Source: Epiperipatus broadwayi
Lineage: Eukaryota; Onychophora; Udeonychophora; Euonychophora; Peripatidae
Direction of reading: 5' to 3'
DNA length: 64,000 nucleotides
Assembly: GCA_028023455.1 (NCBI GenBank)
Contig: JAQFVV010012510.1
Span: 1,054,001 to 1,118,000 of the forward strand
Below, one piece after another: positions 28,386 to 41,980 of the stretch. The notes below the pieces were generated by a model. The model ran no database searches. It was not told the DNA's origin and was given only the letters and a program-made list of their open reading frames with translations. The translations under genes and the position numbers were made by a program. Within the stretch, counting starts at the first letter, position 1, and each line of letters opens with the position of its first letter.

Positions 28386-28425
28386 TGACGTAATGTCAAT
28401 TGAATCCTTAAAATTAATATAAAAG
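28386..28425 (+). promoter_or_regulatory. Promoter-like region with CRE-like site and TATA box
   Basis: A tgacgtaa (CRE/ATF-like) at 28386-28393 lies about 25 bp upstream of tataaaag at 28418-28425. About 50 bp further on is a perfect 12-bp hairpin (28476-28487 with 28493-28504, loop acaca) that would lie in the 5' leader. The whole 28.38-28.68 kb block is visibly richer in G+C than its surroundings. It could be a host promoter or the promoter of an LTR-type element. Confidence 0.35.
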
Positions 28426-28593
28426 GAAAAGTTTGGACGAGAGGACAGATACGTGTTAGTGTGGAGTTGAAGGAGGGGATTGAAGAGACACACTCTTCAA
28501 TCCCTTCAGTTTTGTTAAAAAAAAAGAAATGACATCGTTTTTTCTACATTAAGGACCAGCTACAGTAAAAGCCCTCCGGATAAATAAAAAACA

Positions 28594-28684
28594 ATGGCTA
28601 ACTGGATACCAATATCTTCAGGATGGTGTGGGAATTTCCTTTTCGAAATTACAAACAACTACAAAGTATGGACCTCTCAAAACC
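28594..28684 (+). CDS. Candidate first coding exon (unknown product)
   Basis: The ATG at 28594 has a good Kozak context (A at -3, G at +4) and lies about 170 bp after the TATA box. The frame stays open for 30 codons, beginning MANWIPISSGWCG and including a WTSQN segment. It then reaches gtaaga at 28685, a good donor, and a stop follows 15 bases later if unspliced. The exon would end in phase 1. No signal peptide or family is recognisable. I cannot find the next exon. If real, it is nested in the long intron of the minus-strand periodic-exon gene. Confidence 0.3.
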
Positions 28685-28689
28685 GTAAG

Positions 28690-31435
28690 AACTTTAGATA
28701 ATTCATAAACATTAAATTAAAAACTTTCCGTATTTAAAATAATTGAAATAGATTCCTATCAGACCAAACTAAATTATTTATTAATTAGTTATAATTTTAT
28801 TTGATGTATTTCTTTTTTGTAAAATCATTTCAATTTTTTTTTGTTCTTTAAGTTTTATTTATGATGTTTGTTTTGTGATAAATTAAATTATATAAATGTT
28901 AATCTTAAGTTGGGCATGAATGGCTATATAGATTTGTAAAGTCATATTAGGAGAGGGTAATCTTAGGTTATTTGTTTTGTAGTTGAATTAGGTCAATGGA
29001 TTGGATATATTAGTGTAATTAGTAGATGTAGTATGAGGTTCGCTATGGGCAGAATCACTTTATATGCCACACATACTCGTTTTGCCTATGGGAGGAATTA
29101 TAAGATGGAGACCGCAGTTCCTTCCTATGGAGTTTTTTTTTATTGCTCTTATCGTCAGATAGATGTAGTATTCCTATCTGACGAGAAGCAATTTCTTCTC
29201 TTAATCTAATTGTGCTGTCGTATTTCGTATTACATTGAACACATCGATATATCAGATGGATTGATGCCAGTTTAGCTGCGAACTTTTGGCCTAAGGTTAA
29301 ATAAGAATAGAATATTTTCTTTCAAATGCAAATCTATGTAGTCTATCCATAATCGACACTCTACATAAAAATGCATTAAATTTAAGTTGGGTATGGACGT
29401 TGCATGGATTCGTTATCGGTTAATTATGTTTTTGGTTTTCATATTTGATCAAAATATATAGACATTCGGTAAATAATGATACCTTACGGTGAGTATCTAA
29501 AATGTATTTATTCGGATGTCTTTTAAGTTATTGGTGTCTCTGCGGTATCTTATGATGAATACCATTGGGTTTCTTGTATTCCCATGCAATTGATGGTGTC
29601 AATGACTTTGTATTTTGATCGTTTATGTTTACTTTGAAATGTTTTTGATCATGTAATCTATGTAACCGATCTATACTCAACATTTATAAAACAAACTTTT
29701 AGAAATCCAGCTGTGCAAATTTATAATAGTATAAAAATTAAAATGTAAATTAAAAACTAAAATCAAGTTAAAATTATAAAGTAAAAGTAATGTTAAAATG
29801 ATTCAAAATTTATATGTGCGTTAATAAATGTTTGTGTGTATAATTACTGGCAGTGGCTTATTTTATTCTTTTTTTAAAAATTATTCTTAGATAAGAATTT
29901 ATAAAATATAAATCTCTGCTGTTCCACTGAGCTAGTGACAATGGGCTAATGACCGGAATCAAAATAATATATATATATATATTGTAACCATATGTTTAGG
30001 CTCAAAGATAGTAGGTTTTATCCAGTGGATAAATGTGTAAAATTTTAAATTTTGAAATTGTAATAAGTTATAAATTATTGAAAAGTGGTGAGGAAATATT
30101 AATTATATATATTAAAAGGCTTATTGGATTATAGATTTTCCAATTAAACCAAAAGCACTCATAAATATCTCAAAAGGTGATGATGATCTTGACTGTTTGT
30201 GAGACACTGGAAAGTCTGATAGAGTGAATATAAATCCCATAAACATTTTATCACATTGTTCCAGTGGCAGCTATTTCAAATGTTGTTTTAATAGTATTAA
30301 AATATTATTGGGAAGCATAAAAATATTTAACATTTTATTTTATTGGTAGTGTTAAACAATAATTAAAAAAACAACAACAATAAAATCAATTTATAAGTCT
30401 TCTAAATTTTTTATAAACAATCTTTAAATATATTATATTTTAATGTAAACTGAAATGCATCAGTCTAGATGATTCTCACTAGAGGGATCAAACTTAATTT
30501 ATTCACATTTTACAGTGATTGGCCCATAATAGAACCAATCCTGCCAGATAAGACAAAGTATATAATATAAAAAGTTTGTAGGGGGGAGGGGGGACTCTCT
30601 AAGAAATGTAAATGGAACAAGACTACAGCTCCACTTCTGAAGTAAAATAGAAGAAATAAGCTAGAAAATAATAATTTTTTTTTTAATTAATTGGGACAAA
30701 ATTTCATAGATAGATGGATTTGAATACTATGGAGTAAATTTAAAAAAGCCCTGTGAAATCTCTACATCAATTTTCATCGATCTTGGATTCTTAACTTTGC
30801 CTACTGAAGGAAACACTGGAAGGACCGCTATTTGAATAAGTGTTTGCCAAAATGTACAATTTGGAACGGAAAATAATCCCAGAAAATGTAAGCATTAATT
30901 TTTGTCTTCTTTATTTTAACCAATTATCAGAACTAGTCATAACACAAAAGTTATTTAGACTGAAGATAAAAAAAAAATTAAAGTATTTTAATTTTCGCGC
31001 TATTATTAATTCAGCATTAAGCAGAAAAATCCGTTTGCGTATAAATTAATATTTCAAGAAAATATTCTAAATCATTTTAAGAAATAATGAAGAAATTAAA
31101 ATTTCACTTTAAATCATATAAAGTAATTAGTTGAAAAAAAAAAAGTACATAAAATATTTCTTATGTCATTGGGAAGAGACATCGTCTGCTTTGATATTTC
31201 CCCGGGAAGTAATCAGTCACGTATATATATATATTCTTAATAACTGCTTAATATTAAATCAATTCTATTTAACATTCGTAAATATGAAATAAAGTGCCAA
31301 TAATAATAGTGAATAAAGAAATATTGATTTTTTTTTCTTGATTATACAACATATAAGGTAATAATATGTTAAGTGTTTAAAATTACCCAGTTTTTTTTTT
31401 TTTTTTATTGTGACAATTACTGTGGACGGAAAAAA
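28690..31435. other. Slightly less A+T-rich DNA, no gene seen
   Basis: 28.9-29.7 kb is mixed sequence with several atg and tggtgt words but no open frame over 60 codons. A perfect g-rich run ggggggaggggggac occurs near 30580. Confidence 0.5.
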
Positions 31436-31437
31436 CC

Positions 31438-31667
31438 AAGTAAACAAAATTCATAAATGATTTAAAAGTTTATTTCCAAAGATCGTAATAAACTGATTAT
31501 AATTGTGCTGCATTTGGAAAAATATATATGTTATATATTAATTAAAACGAAAAAACAAAGTAAACAAAATCCATAAATGATTTAAAAGTTTATTTTCAAA
31601 GATCGTAATAAACTAATTATAATTGTGCTACATTTGAAAATATATATATATTACATATTAATTAGAA
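31438..31667. repeat. Tandem duplication, period about 120 bp
   Basis: The block taaacaaaattcataaatg to gtgctgcatttg (from 31441) is repeated from 31561 with few substitutions, each ending in a TA run and attaatta. Confidence 0.75.
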
Positions 31668-33757
31668 TCTCTTAGAAGATCGTATTTATAATTAAATAGA
31701 TGCTTCTCAGTATAACTTTAAACCTCCTAATTTGCTGATAAAGGGAAGTGAAAGAAGTATTTATTTGTTTATCGTTAGTAATATTTTAAATGGTTTTAAA
31801 ATCATCCAGATTATTTAAGAGTATAACAGATCTTCGCGCAGAAAAAAAAAATAAGAACAGCAAAAATAGATAAATCAATAGATATTAATTAAACCTATTT
31901 TAAGTGACTTAATCTCGAAAATGTTTTAATATTGCTTCAGTATGCTTACATTAGTACACAAAACGATAAAGGATTTATATTGCCATTGGAGAAATGTTTG
32001 AATTTTGTCTGAAGATGTTAATATTAAACCGGATAACCAATATATATATATTACTCAGGAACGTTTACTTATCATATCCGTTTTCATATTGTTTTACTTA
32101 TAAGAACGAATCAAACTTTGATAAAGTCCAATGGTAGAAGATGTAATGATTGTTTAGTTTGTTAATTGCTATATATAATATTGTAATGCGTTTTTTTTGT
32201 GTGTGTGTTATTCAGGTATTAAGTTTTTTATATATATCTATACCAGGGTATAAAATATATTAAGTGATGAGGTAGCTGTGTATAAAGTATATACATTTAT
32301 TATCCATATTTATATTATTTTCCCAATGAAGGGAAAGCATAATGGTAAATATTATTTATCTGGTCCAAAAGAGAAATGTTTATCTCTTCCACTGCTAAAA
32401 CAGATGTTAATATATATCGAGGAGGGGAACAAATAGACCCAAACTGGTCAAAAATATACACATAATGATACCATTGTTCTATTATATAAAATAATTTAAT
32501 AAGCATTTTTTTATTATTGCTTAATTTTGCTTATAAACGAAATGTCCACTTTAAATACAAAATGTAGTTTAATCCTCTTTGTTTACGTGTACATGGCTTG
32601 CTATAATAAAATATATAATTATTGTTTTGAAATAATTAATGGTTATTTTACTGATATTAGTGGTCTGTTTATAAAACACTGACAGTTTCTGCAATGTGCA
32701 ATAGAATATTTATGTTTCCACTTAGATTAGTGTTGTTTTACCTTGCTATTGTATTGATCAGAGTTTGTGATAGATTTTAGGATGAGTTTGGGCTACATAT
32801 AAGAGCCTTAGATATAATAATAATTAATATTGTACATGGGATGATAGAGAATTCCCCATTGTGATTAATATGAGAGGATGATATTGTTGGGGCTGATTAA
32901 AAGTTAGTGCTTAGAGCATAGTTATACCTAAAAGAGGCAGATCCCATGGTCTGAATTCTGTTTTCCAGTGGAGAGGCAATGCCCACACTTTTATACCTTG
33001 AAAAGGTATCAGAATTGGTCATATTCTTATATAACTATTATGTTGCTTCTTGATATACAACTATCATGTTGTTTTGTAGAGCCCCCTTTATTTAGATCCC
33101 TCAAGAAGTTATATAGTTAATATTCCACCATGTATGATAAAGTGTAGTGTGTTTTAGATCGAATAGCAAGGATAAGATAAAGTCTGATATAGCTATAGTG
33201 TTGTCTAATGGAAATAGTGTCTTTCTGATGTTGTGTAATCTTCATCAGTTTATAAACAGACCAACCAAAACTTACTAATGTTTGTAGAACTTCTACATAA
33301 AAGAGCAAGGTGTGCACATGGACAATGTGGATTGGTTTTCAACAAGTAGGTATTTTCTGATGAATTATTAAGATCAGTTAAATAATAAATAGTTAAGTTG
33401 TGGACCTAGTGAATGCTGTTGGTATCATGTATGCATTTAACTGATGATGTTTGCCCCACATCAATGCAATGAAATTTTTTTTTATATAATAAATTATTAC
33501 TTGTATTGGAATGTGATAATTGCCCTTATCATATTCTAATAACTCAAACAGCTACAATTTGATATAATAAATTGTAATTTAGAGTTTTTTATTTTTTTTT
33601 ATTTAAAAGTTGCATATATCCAAAGGATATTAATTCATTTTGTGTGCAATTTTAATGCTAAAATAGCTCAAATAAGTTTAACTATCTTAGTCTACCTGAT
33701 AGAATAATAAAGAAACATATTCAAAAATGTTTGTCATATTAGTTGGTCATTACTTAC

Positions 33758-33817
33758 TACATTATTAATTTCCATCCCAAATTTTGGAATGGATTTATCT
33801 TGTTTCGTGTAAGGTGT
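33758..33817 (-). CDS. Candidate 60-bp internal exon
   Basis: On the minus strand a strong acceptor (gtttcttttag) and a strong donor (gtaagtaat) bracket 60 bp that read as 20 open codons starting TPYTKQDKSIPKFG. It lies within the inferred gene, between units 2 and 3, but does not resemble the 18-residue units. The middle is a near-palindrome (ccatcccaaa/ttttggaatgg), which suggests a transposon piece instead. Confidence 0.22.
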
Positions 33818-35280
33818 CTAAAAGAAACTTGTACATAATGTAAATAAATATTGTTGTGTTAAAATTTTATTTAGTCTTCAGTATTCTTATTGCTAATCAA
33901 CACACACCACACATTATTATTGTTATTGCTATCGACATATCCTGTGATTATAGGGAAATTGTCATCAATCAATATTGTAAAAGTCACTATATGTAGGTAT
34001 ATCAGAATAATTGTGTTAAGCCCTATAATTTATGAGTATATCTAGGGCATCCTAACTTAATAATTGAGCATACTAACCTAAGGAATATTTGAAGTGGTAT
34101 ACTAAAATATTAAAAAAACCTAATATTAGTTTGATCAGTTCATTTGAATTCATAGATCTATCATTCACTGGTCTTGGTCATCTTGTTTCTAATTAATGGA
34201 GAAAGAAAGTTGGAAAGCTATTGCATTTAGCTATTGAAAAATTACTCTTACTTATTGGAACTTAAAATTGAGCATAATTAGGGAATATATAGAATTTATG
34301 TGAAATTATTGAATATTGTTTAGTAATTCAATTCAGTATTAAGAGCTATTTTGTGTGTGGTATGCTTGGGTAGTGGCAAAATCCCTCTCACTGACCCAAG
34401 TGTATCTTGTATTTCACCCTTTAAGCTATGTGAACCCTGAGAAGGATAAATTATATCAATTTGTGATAGGATTGGAATTTATGGTAAATTGGTATCCAGT
34501 TAATTATTGTAATTAGAGTGGAATTGTGATGTGACATTCACCGTGAGATATAAGGTCAACCAAACTTTAAAGTATCTATTACTTCTTTTGACTGAAATGT
34601 ATAGTTGGTTTTGACTTTATGGTGAATATTCTGGTCTTAGTAAGCTTAGAATCTGTATTTTATTTAATTGTCTTATTATTATTTAATTCAATATCAAATT
34701 TAGAGTTCTGTGCATAATCTTTTATTATCATCATTCTTCTCATCGGTCATTTCAATCTTTCTTTATTCTCTTTTTTCATCCTAATTCATTATCCTAATTC
34801 ACTCATCATTCATTAGCTCTTATTCCATTCTCATCTTAATTATCCATGAACTCTTACACATCTTTATTCTTTTCTCTTCATTCTCAGACTCATTTTATTT
34901 ATTATTTAATTATTACTTATTTTTATCATACATTTAATCATTCACACCCTCATTTACTTATTGCTTAATTTATACTTCTAATTTCATATTCATTCCATCG
35001 ATCTAATTATTATTTATTTATTAGTTTGACAAATATGAAGTTTATTTTATAATTTTGTTTGTTTGCTGGTTTGTGGATTTTGAGGCTAGCTTGACCAGAA
35101 ATTATTAATCCACCTCATGATCTTCTCTCAGATTATAGTTTCATGCGAGCTTAGCTAATAAGGAAATCATCTTTGGTTTATCATGTAAATTGGACTAGTT
35201 AAATTAGTGGGAAAGGCAATTGGGATTATGGCACTTAGAAATGTGTAGGCCTGATTGTCCAATGATCAGAGGAGAAGGTT

Positions 35281-35284
<4 letters not shown>

Positions 35285-35314
<30 letters not shown>
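35285..35314. repeat. TA microsatellite with ggttaca edge
   Basis: (TA)n about 30 bp, entered from gagaaggttacaata. The same edge (aggttacaatatata) recurs at 61448-61470, and its inverse at 2655-2675 and 29970-29990, suggesting one repeat family that ends in a TA microsatellite. Confidence 0.6.
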
Positions 35315-35316
<2 letters not shown>

Positions 35317-36464
35317 GTTAACATTTTGTAAAGAACTTTTCATTTAATACAGGTTAACCAAATGTTATTTTGTAGAAATTATCAGCTAAAAAAATAAATA
35401 CATAATAATAATAATGGAAGATGTAATATTCATTTTAAATGTAATGCGTCCATGCATAAATCATCCAAGTGTTAAATAATTAGAGTAAATAATAACTAAT
35501 AGCTTTAAGATAATGATTTAATGTACCCATTGGGTTCATTTCTCCATAGTCAATCCTGCATTGGATTGCTGAGAATTAGATTTTGTATAAGTGAGCTTAT
35601 TGTACATCTATGAAATAGTTTATTCACTGCTGAATAGTTTAAATATATTGGTATCTGTATAACAGAACTTATTCCTATTTTGATGTGCTAAATTAGAGAT
35701 TGGACTCAAAATGAGCCATTCCTGTAATCGTTGTATGTCTATTAAATCAGGATTCAGATCTCCAAATGGTGATTCCTTAGAGTTACTGTTGTAGAAAGAT
35801 GTAGCGGTTATGTTTATCCCATATTAAGTATATGCATGTGTCTGTACTAGGAAATTTATGAGTCAAATGTCTTATATTTATAGGTTTATCTGTACATAGT
35901 TATATTTTAACTTTATTAAAGTCCGTGGTTTACGATACAGCAAATGCCCTCAATTTTCTATAACTGTATTAATATTATAATATAATTGCAAATTAATATT
36001 AAATTTAGCCAGTTATTGTCATAAATGGATATGAAATAAAATAATAATATAAGAAAAATTGGGAAAATGGCCTTTTTAGAAAAAGAACTTATATGTTAAC
36101 TGACAATTATATTTTGTAATCAAACAATTGTTGTTATGATGTGTAAGCCTCTTTAAATGTAATATTGTATGGTCTATATTCATTCATTGGGAGTAACTTA
36201 TGTTCTTCATGATCTATAAAGGTATTGCAAATAGGGACTGTGTAGTGGTAGTTATTATCCTATTAAATAAAAGGTTGTTAAAATATATGTGTCAGCCTAT
36301 TGCCTGACATTTAATGCCAGGTGGCATTCATATAATAAAAAATGTAACTCATTGAAGCATGCCTAATCTGATTATTACATTGTTATAATTTTATATTAAA
36401 CCACTAAAATATCACATGATTATCATTTCTTATGTTTATACAATCTGGTAAATCAATAGAACCT

Positions 36465-36560
36465 CTCTTCATATAGTAGTGTCACATAGTGCAAGTCATA
36501 GTAATCAATGGATGCTAGAAAATTTCTGTATAAAAATTTCTATCTAGTGCCTACTCATCC
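36465..36560. repeat. Fragment of the 452-bp unit family
   Basis: Contains degenerate gtgcaagtcatagtaatc, atggatgctag and ctactcatccaatatc in the same order as the minus-oriented units at 59 kb. One arm only; no symmetrical partner nearby. Confidence 0.5.
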
Positions 36561-36939
36561 AATATCTTTTTTAAATCCAGTTTGTTCCGCCATCAAATAT
36601 TTTTCTAGTTGTAAAAAGAAATTAAATGATTTGTTGCTAGGAAGATTCACATGAAATTTGATCACTTAGAATTGATTATCAATAAGACTTTTTATTCAAC
36701 GTGAGTCCAATTCAATGTCTCTGTAATTTTTATATTATGAGTATATCTTGCTTTCCTATTTGTAGATTGACACGAACAGTAATTTTGTCTATGTTTTAAT
36801 TACTGTTACCTTTCTTCCATGTAGTATTATTCAATGTATAAATTTTTTGAAGAAAACTATTTTTCCTAATCTAATCATTTTTCCAATTATTCCCCTACTT
36901 TCCAAATTCCTATTTCTGCTCTTTTAGCTTCTTCTAATA

Positions 36940-37420
36940 AAGAATTGGATTATTGAAAGAACATGTAAAATGTTGGTTTCACTAAGCTTTTTCACTAATT
37001 TTTCTGACATTTATTTATCTACATTTTGTTTTCCAGCATTTTTTATTTTCATTTTTAATTAACTGCTGTTAAGGCTGCCATTTTATGTAAAAATTTCTGA
37101 ATTATCTTATATATTTGTCTTGATTTATATGTACTATATTTTACTACATTTCTCTGCTAAAATACCACCAATTTTAGTCTATTTTTCCTAATAGGTTTTT
37201 AGTTTTATTCCACCTTTTCTGTTACTATTGTTCTGCAAGTTTTGAACTCTGTTTTTAGCTTTTCTGCATCTTCTTTTTTCTGAATAATTTCAATGTTTGT
37301 GGTATAATCCAATCTTTTCTAATTTTATTTTTCTCTGGTATAACTTTAATTACAATTTCTCCATAGATGTACAACTTTTGAATCAAAGTCTATTTCTTTA
37401 TATAACATTGAGGATTTTTC
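36940..37420 (-). mobile_element. Possible LINE linker-region relic
   Basis: The plus strand here is T-rich. On the minus strand near 37250-37330 a short open piece reads DWIIPQTLKLFRKKKMQKS. This resembles the 'PWIT.E...L...K' linker between endonuclease and RT domains of LINEs. The rest is too broken to follow. Low certainty. Confidence 0.25.
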
Positions 37421-38434
37421 ATTTTTGCTATTTTGGTTAGGTCTTTTCACTTTTGTAAATATATTTTCCTTAACTTTTTAACATTCAGTAAAGCTAATAA
37501 ACTATCATGTAAATTTGTTTTTGCTCCTAAAAAGTTTGATCATCTTCTGTTTAGTATTATCATATTTATCGTGTTTCTTGATTTTTTATTATTTGATTTC
37601 CATATTCATTTTCTGAAATCTTTCTGCTTAAATTATATAATGTAAATTGACATCATATTTTAAAGCAAATTCTAATAATCATTTATTATGTATTTTTTTT
37701 CTATAAAGTCATATTTGCTGATAAGTTTCATTCTTTATTATTATTATTATTATTCTTAACATTTCACATTACACCAGTTATAATAACAACTTTATAAAGA
37801 ACATCATCTTAATTCATTTTAGATCCCAAGCAGTTCTCTCTTAACATCTATACAATTTAATGGAAGGATGTGTATTTGAATTATTGCCAGATTAAAAGTG
37901 TTTGCTTTGAATACATCTGCCATTACTCTTGAATTAATGGGTTTATACCTTAATATTCTTTTGTGCTTTTACTTTGTAAAAATCCCATATCAGTAACACA
38001 CTCAGAACTATTTATGCATCAGATGATTTCACAATCAATAAATTCTCCATAGTCAGACAAATACATTTTATCTAGTTTAATAATGCTATATTGTACTTTT
38101 CATTTCTTTTCAGTGTAATTGATTTATTGACCACCTGCATTTGGTTTGTAAGATAACATTTTTTTTGTGAAAGTTGCGTATTTGTAATCAAACCTGGAAG
38201 AACTTAAATTCAGGCTATTCCTAATTCATACAACAGATGTTTTTCCTGCTACTTCTTGAGAGAATAAATACTACCAAAATTGTTGTTACCATTTATTAAA
38301 TATAGTGATAATTATTGAAAAATGATTCACTTATCTCTTTCACTGTTGGGATTATAAATCTTAATTTTAGAATTATTGATCACCTTTTTTCCTTCCTTCA
38401 CATCATGTTATCACCATTTTCTATGCTTATGCAA

Positions 38435-38565
38435 GCTGTTAAAACAGTAGCAAATTCTCCATACAGTAGTGACACCCAGTGCACAAATCTTCTAACATCT
38501 TTTGATTACTGGGGTTTGCACTATGGAGCACTATTGTATGGAGAGTTTGCTATCATTTTAATAGC
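38435..38565. mobile_element. Hairpin element of the 452-bp unit family
   Basis: The left arm (gctgttaaaacagtagc, then ctccatacagtagtg) is complemented by the right arm (cactattgtatggag, then gctatcattttaatagc). The arms are about 50 bp around a short unique loop. Terminal sequences match the family at 16.2 and 59-60 kb. An open frame runs through it but is not a gene. Confidence 0.6.
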
Positions 38566-39124
38566 CCCATTTACATTGTTTGCATAAAAAACAGTTCTAG
38601 CCTTTGATGAACCATCATCTAATTTTGCAAAGCAGAAATAAATACTTTTGGTTGGTACTGTTCATTTGTTGTTCACAGTTAATCCTCATACCTGGAAGCA
38701 ATTTATTATCATTCATGAATGCTATTAATAAAAAGAATTCAGTAAACAGCTAAAACTGGCATCATGCTTTGTTTAACAATGAATTAATGAAGCATAATGT
38801 TAATTTCAATAAAATATATAATGTTAAAATTAAGTAAAATGATTAAAGACCCAAGAGAAATTTTGAAAAGACCAATGAAATGAATGGAAAGTATAAAACC
38901 AAATAAATTAAATGCTGTCTAAAAAAAAAACATTTTCATGTACTTTAAAGAATAGGCTGTACGGATTTTAAAAAAAGATGGACAGAATCAAAAACATCTT
39001 TCAATTTCTGGATGTGTAAGCTCTGAGGAAAGTGAGTTATGATCACATTTAAATATCAATTATAAAACATATTGGTACTTATGTATTTTCCCATCAGTCA
39101 TTTTAAATTACTATTAATAAATGA

Positions 39125-39390
39125 TGTAACAGTCTGGGTTCTTTACCAGAGGAGGAACAACTCATCTCACTATGGTTGAACCTAGGGTCTTCCGGTAGGA
39201 TGCTATGAATGATGCAATGAAGTACCTAACTTATGATCATATCTATCTTCAATGGGCTAGCTCTAAGTTTATACATTAAATTTAGACATGATTTGGGCTA
39301 GTTTATCTATACCTCACCCCTCTTTTGGGTTCCATTATGCCTCAGTATCCGAACTCTGGGAGAATTCTGCCTTTGGCTCTCTTCATTATT
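39125..39390 (-). mobile_element. Possible SINE or LINE-leader relic
   Basis: This segment has more G+C than its surroundings. On the minus strand it holds a box B like aggttcaaccat with upstream ccggaagaccct, a tRNA-like 3' half. The remainder is not recognised. Confidence 0.3.
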
Positions 39391-40948
39391 TATATAAATG
39401 CTGGTGATGTTCTATTTCTTTTTCTCCATGTTTGGATAATAGCACAGTTTTTATTTTTAAATATAAATGGAAAATCAGTTCAGTTCTTTTGTTAAAACAA
39501 CCACTCTATTTAAACATCAGTTGTAATTTTTTATAGTTATGCACTGCAAAAATTATTATATATATATAATATGGAATATTTGAACAAGTCATCCATCTTC
39601 TCTTGTATTCTAACATTTGATCTTAAGATGTTGGCTTTATACAGTTATTGCTTAATTTGAAAAATAACAAAAGGCGATTGAAATGAACTGCGTTTGCTTT
39701 TATACCACACTTAGTTTCCGGTGTTTAGCACACTAGCTTTTCCATTTCTTTTTCCATCACCATGGCTGTCTATTGTTGTGCATACTATATTGGTTGTAAT
39801 TAAAAAATAAAATTACATACAAAATATTACTTTTATTTTCCATATTTGGTTGTCTAGTGATTGGCTTGACATTAGGTCATCACTATGTTTACTAAGTCCA
39901 AGTCTTTATTCATGGCATACAATACATTGATAATTAAAACAGGTAAAACTCTCTGGAACATTGATAATTAATTCATTATTGGTATATTATGAAGGAATTC
40001 TTTAACTGGGTTTTTATTTTTTCTTAAGTAAGAGAAATTAATTCATTGTGACATTTGTTTAATTTGGTATTTAATAAAACAAACATTTGTCCTGTATCTA
40101 TAGATATATTTACACAAAAAATGATAGTGCATATTCTATCACCTAATAGTTAAGCTTATGCTTTGAATGGGTTTGATTTAGTGGTGTGGATAAATAAAGG
40201 CTGGTCTCGATAGGATTGTAATTTACCCTTACAACCGATTAAGAATTTGCACTAGTCTAATATATAGTCGAATTTGTTTTTCTAATAATTTAAAATTTAA
40301 TTTATTACTATAATGAGAGACTGTAAAATTAAAATCAGACATTTATTAAAAACTTTCAATGAAACAATAAACAAGTATTTTTAGTTAAAGCTGCTTGTTA
40401 TTAAAAACATCACTTTAACTATATATATATGTTGATGCGAAGATTTTCACGGGTTACATATATAAAAGACTTGTGTGATCAAGTCTAAACGTTGGTATAT
40501 CAATATTTAAAATATTTTAACACGGATGAACCCGCAAAATATGTCTTTTATATATATGCAGAAGTTATATGTTGGACTATTTCAGATAAACAATATAAAT
40601 GCTAAATGTACAAGCCCTAAAGTTGTAACTTCTTAGTACAATGTTCTCTCAGCGAAATAAATATAATCACGATTTCATTAACTAAAAACTTTTTGTATTG
40701 TTTATCGAAAATAGTTGACGAATATACATAAGTATATTATTCTATTTTCATAAGATTACTATCCTGTGATTAGAGAGGGAAATTAGAGAAATACAGTAGG
40801 CTAATGTCCTTTCCTACTAAGGATAAAAAAATCATAAACACATTAAAATGTATCAAGAGTTATAGTTTCCTATGTTTTTACATGTGCGTGCGTGTGTATT
40901 TGGGTGATAGAGGGAAAATTTTTGTAACAGACACATTTAAATACTTAC

Positions 40949-41002
40949 ATATTGCAAACACTCCAACCTTTTAGTAATGTCTCCACAAATTTGATTACGT
41001 TT
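40949..41002 (-). CDS. 54-bp coding exon, unit 2 of a periodic-exon gene
   Basis: Second exon of the same inferred minus-strand gene, 9.9 kb downstream of the exon at 50926. The acceptor is tttcag and the donor is gtaagtat. The 18 codons read KRNQICGDITKRLECLQY. One other frame is also open, but phase 0 is the frame shared by all four exons and gives an alignable peptide. Shared columns include hydrophobic residues at 5, 9, 13 and 16, E at 14 and Q at 17. Two cysteines lie at 6 and 15. No known family recognised. Confidence 0.65.
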
Positions 41003-41839
41003 CTGAAAATAAATAATATATTAAATAGTTATATAAATATTGATAATTCTATTTATACTCTATATGAATAAATTTAATATTTAAAATATCTTTCTTTTTA
41101 TCGAAGACTTTTGTGAGAAGTGTATAAAATATACAGTTGTTAAGTAATCTTTGAGATGGTTAGCTTTAATTAAAAATAACTAATATAATAGATTAAGTAA
41201 ATAATTACTTATGACATTGATTATAATAAGTAATATACAATTAAATCTCCACCCATCAGCACGGTAATTCGATTAATAAAGCCTATGTGTAAGCAATAAA
41301 ATTAACGTCTCTAAAAAAAAATTTAAATGTTGATATAAATACGCTTAACCAATCCTGATTCTTTTTACACCATTTTTTTTTAAAAAATAATAAAGTGCAG
41401 TGTCATAAAAATATTTAAAAAGCAAACATTAAATGAATTAAAATTTTACCAACTTTGCATAAAAGATGTATGAGATTGACTGATTGTTTAAGAAAGACGA
41501 ATAGAGTTTGTTTGCAGAATATGTATATGTCTGGACTAAATTCAACATATTTTCTGGATACTTATTGCAAAAATACAGGTGGGATTAAAGTTAAATTTAA
41601 ATAGGGATTAGGTATCATTAATAAAATGATTAAGCAAGAGTTTTAGCAATGATTGTGAACCAAAAGATTTAATAATCTCGATAGGAGTTTAGCTTTAGAG
41701 AATGACATCCAAACGCTATATTGTGGTATAGCTAGTCCAGAGTGCTAAACTGATATAGGCACTGTAGTATGAACTCATATTTGAATGTGCGTATATATAT
41801 AATATAAGTAAAATGTCCGTTAATTAAAATAAAATTGTA

Positions 41840-41933
41840 ATTATAATAAAAATAATAAATTTAACTGTAATACACTATTATAATAATTTATAATATAGTT
41901 TATTACTGTTAAATTTATTATTTTTATTATAAT
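41840..41933. repeat. Inverted repeat next to the palindrome
   Basis: A 26-bp arm starting attataataaaaataat (41840-41865) is repeated in inverse at 41908-41933, with a 42-bp A+T-rich loop. The sequence is simple, so part of the symmetry could be chance, but the exact 26-bp match is not expected from composition alone. Confidence 0.5.
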
Positions 41934-41980
41934 ATATATAATGTTACCGTTAACATTTACTGAAATAATCATACAAATAT

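Larger units (their letters stand above)
31670..36460. other. A+T-rich intron-like DNA, no strong gene
   Basis: Contains the weak 60-bp exon candidate at 33758 and a pyrimidine-rich CATT/TCAT simple region at 34.74-35.03 kb. Otherwise nothing recognisable. Confidence 0.5.

Noticed and set aside
33230-33262. Minus-strand ctgatga followed by gaaa
   Set aside because: Stem II would have only three pairs and stem I does not form.
34740-35030. CATT/TCAT-rich stretch considered as a CRISPR-like or spaced repeat array
   Set aside because: Irregular simple sequence without constant repeat or spacer lengths; the genome is eukaryotic.
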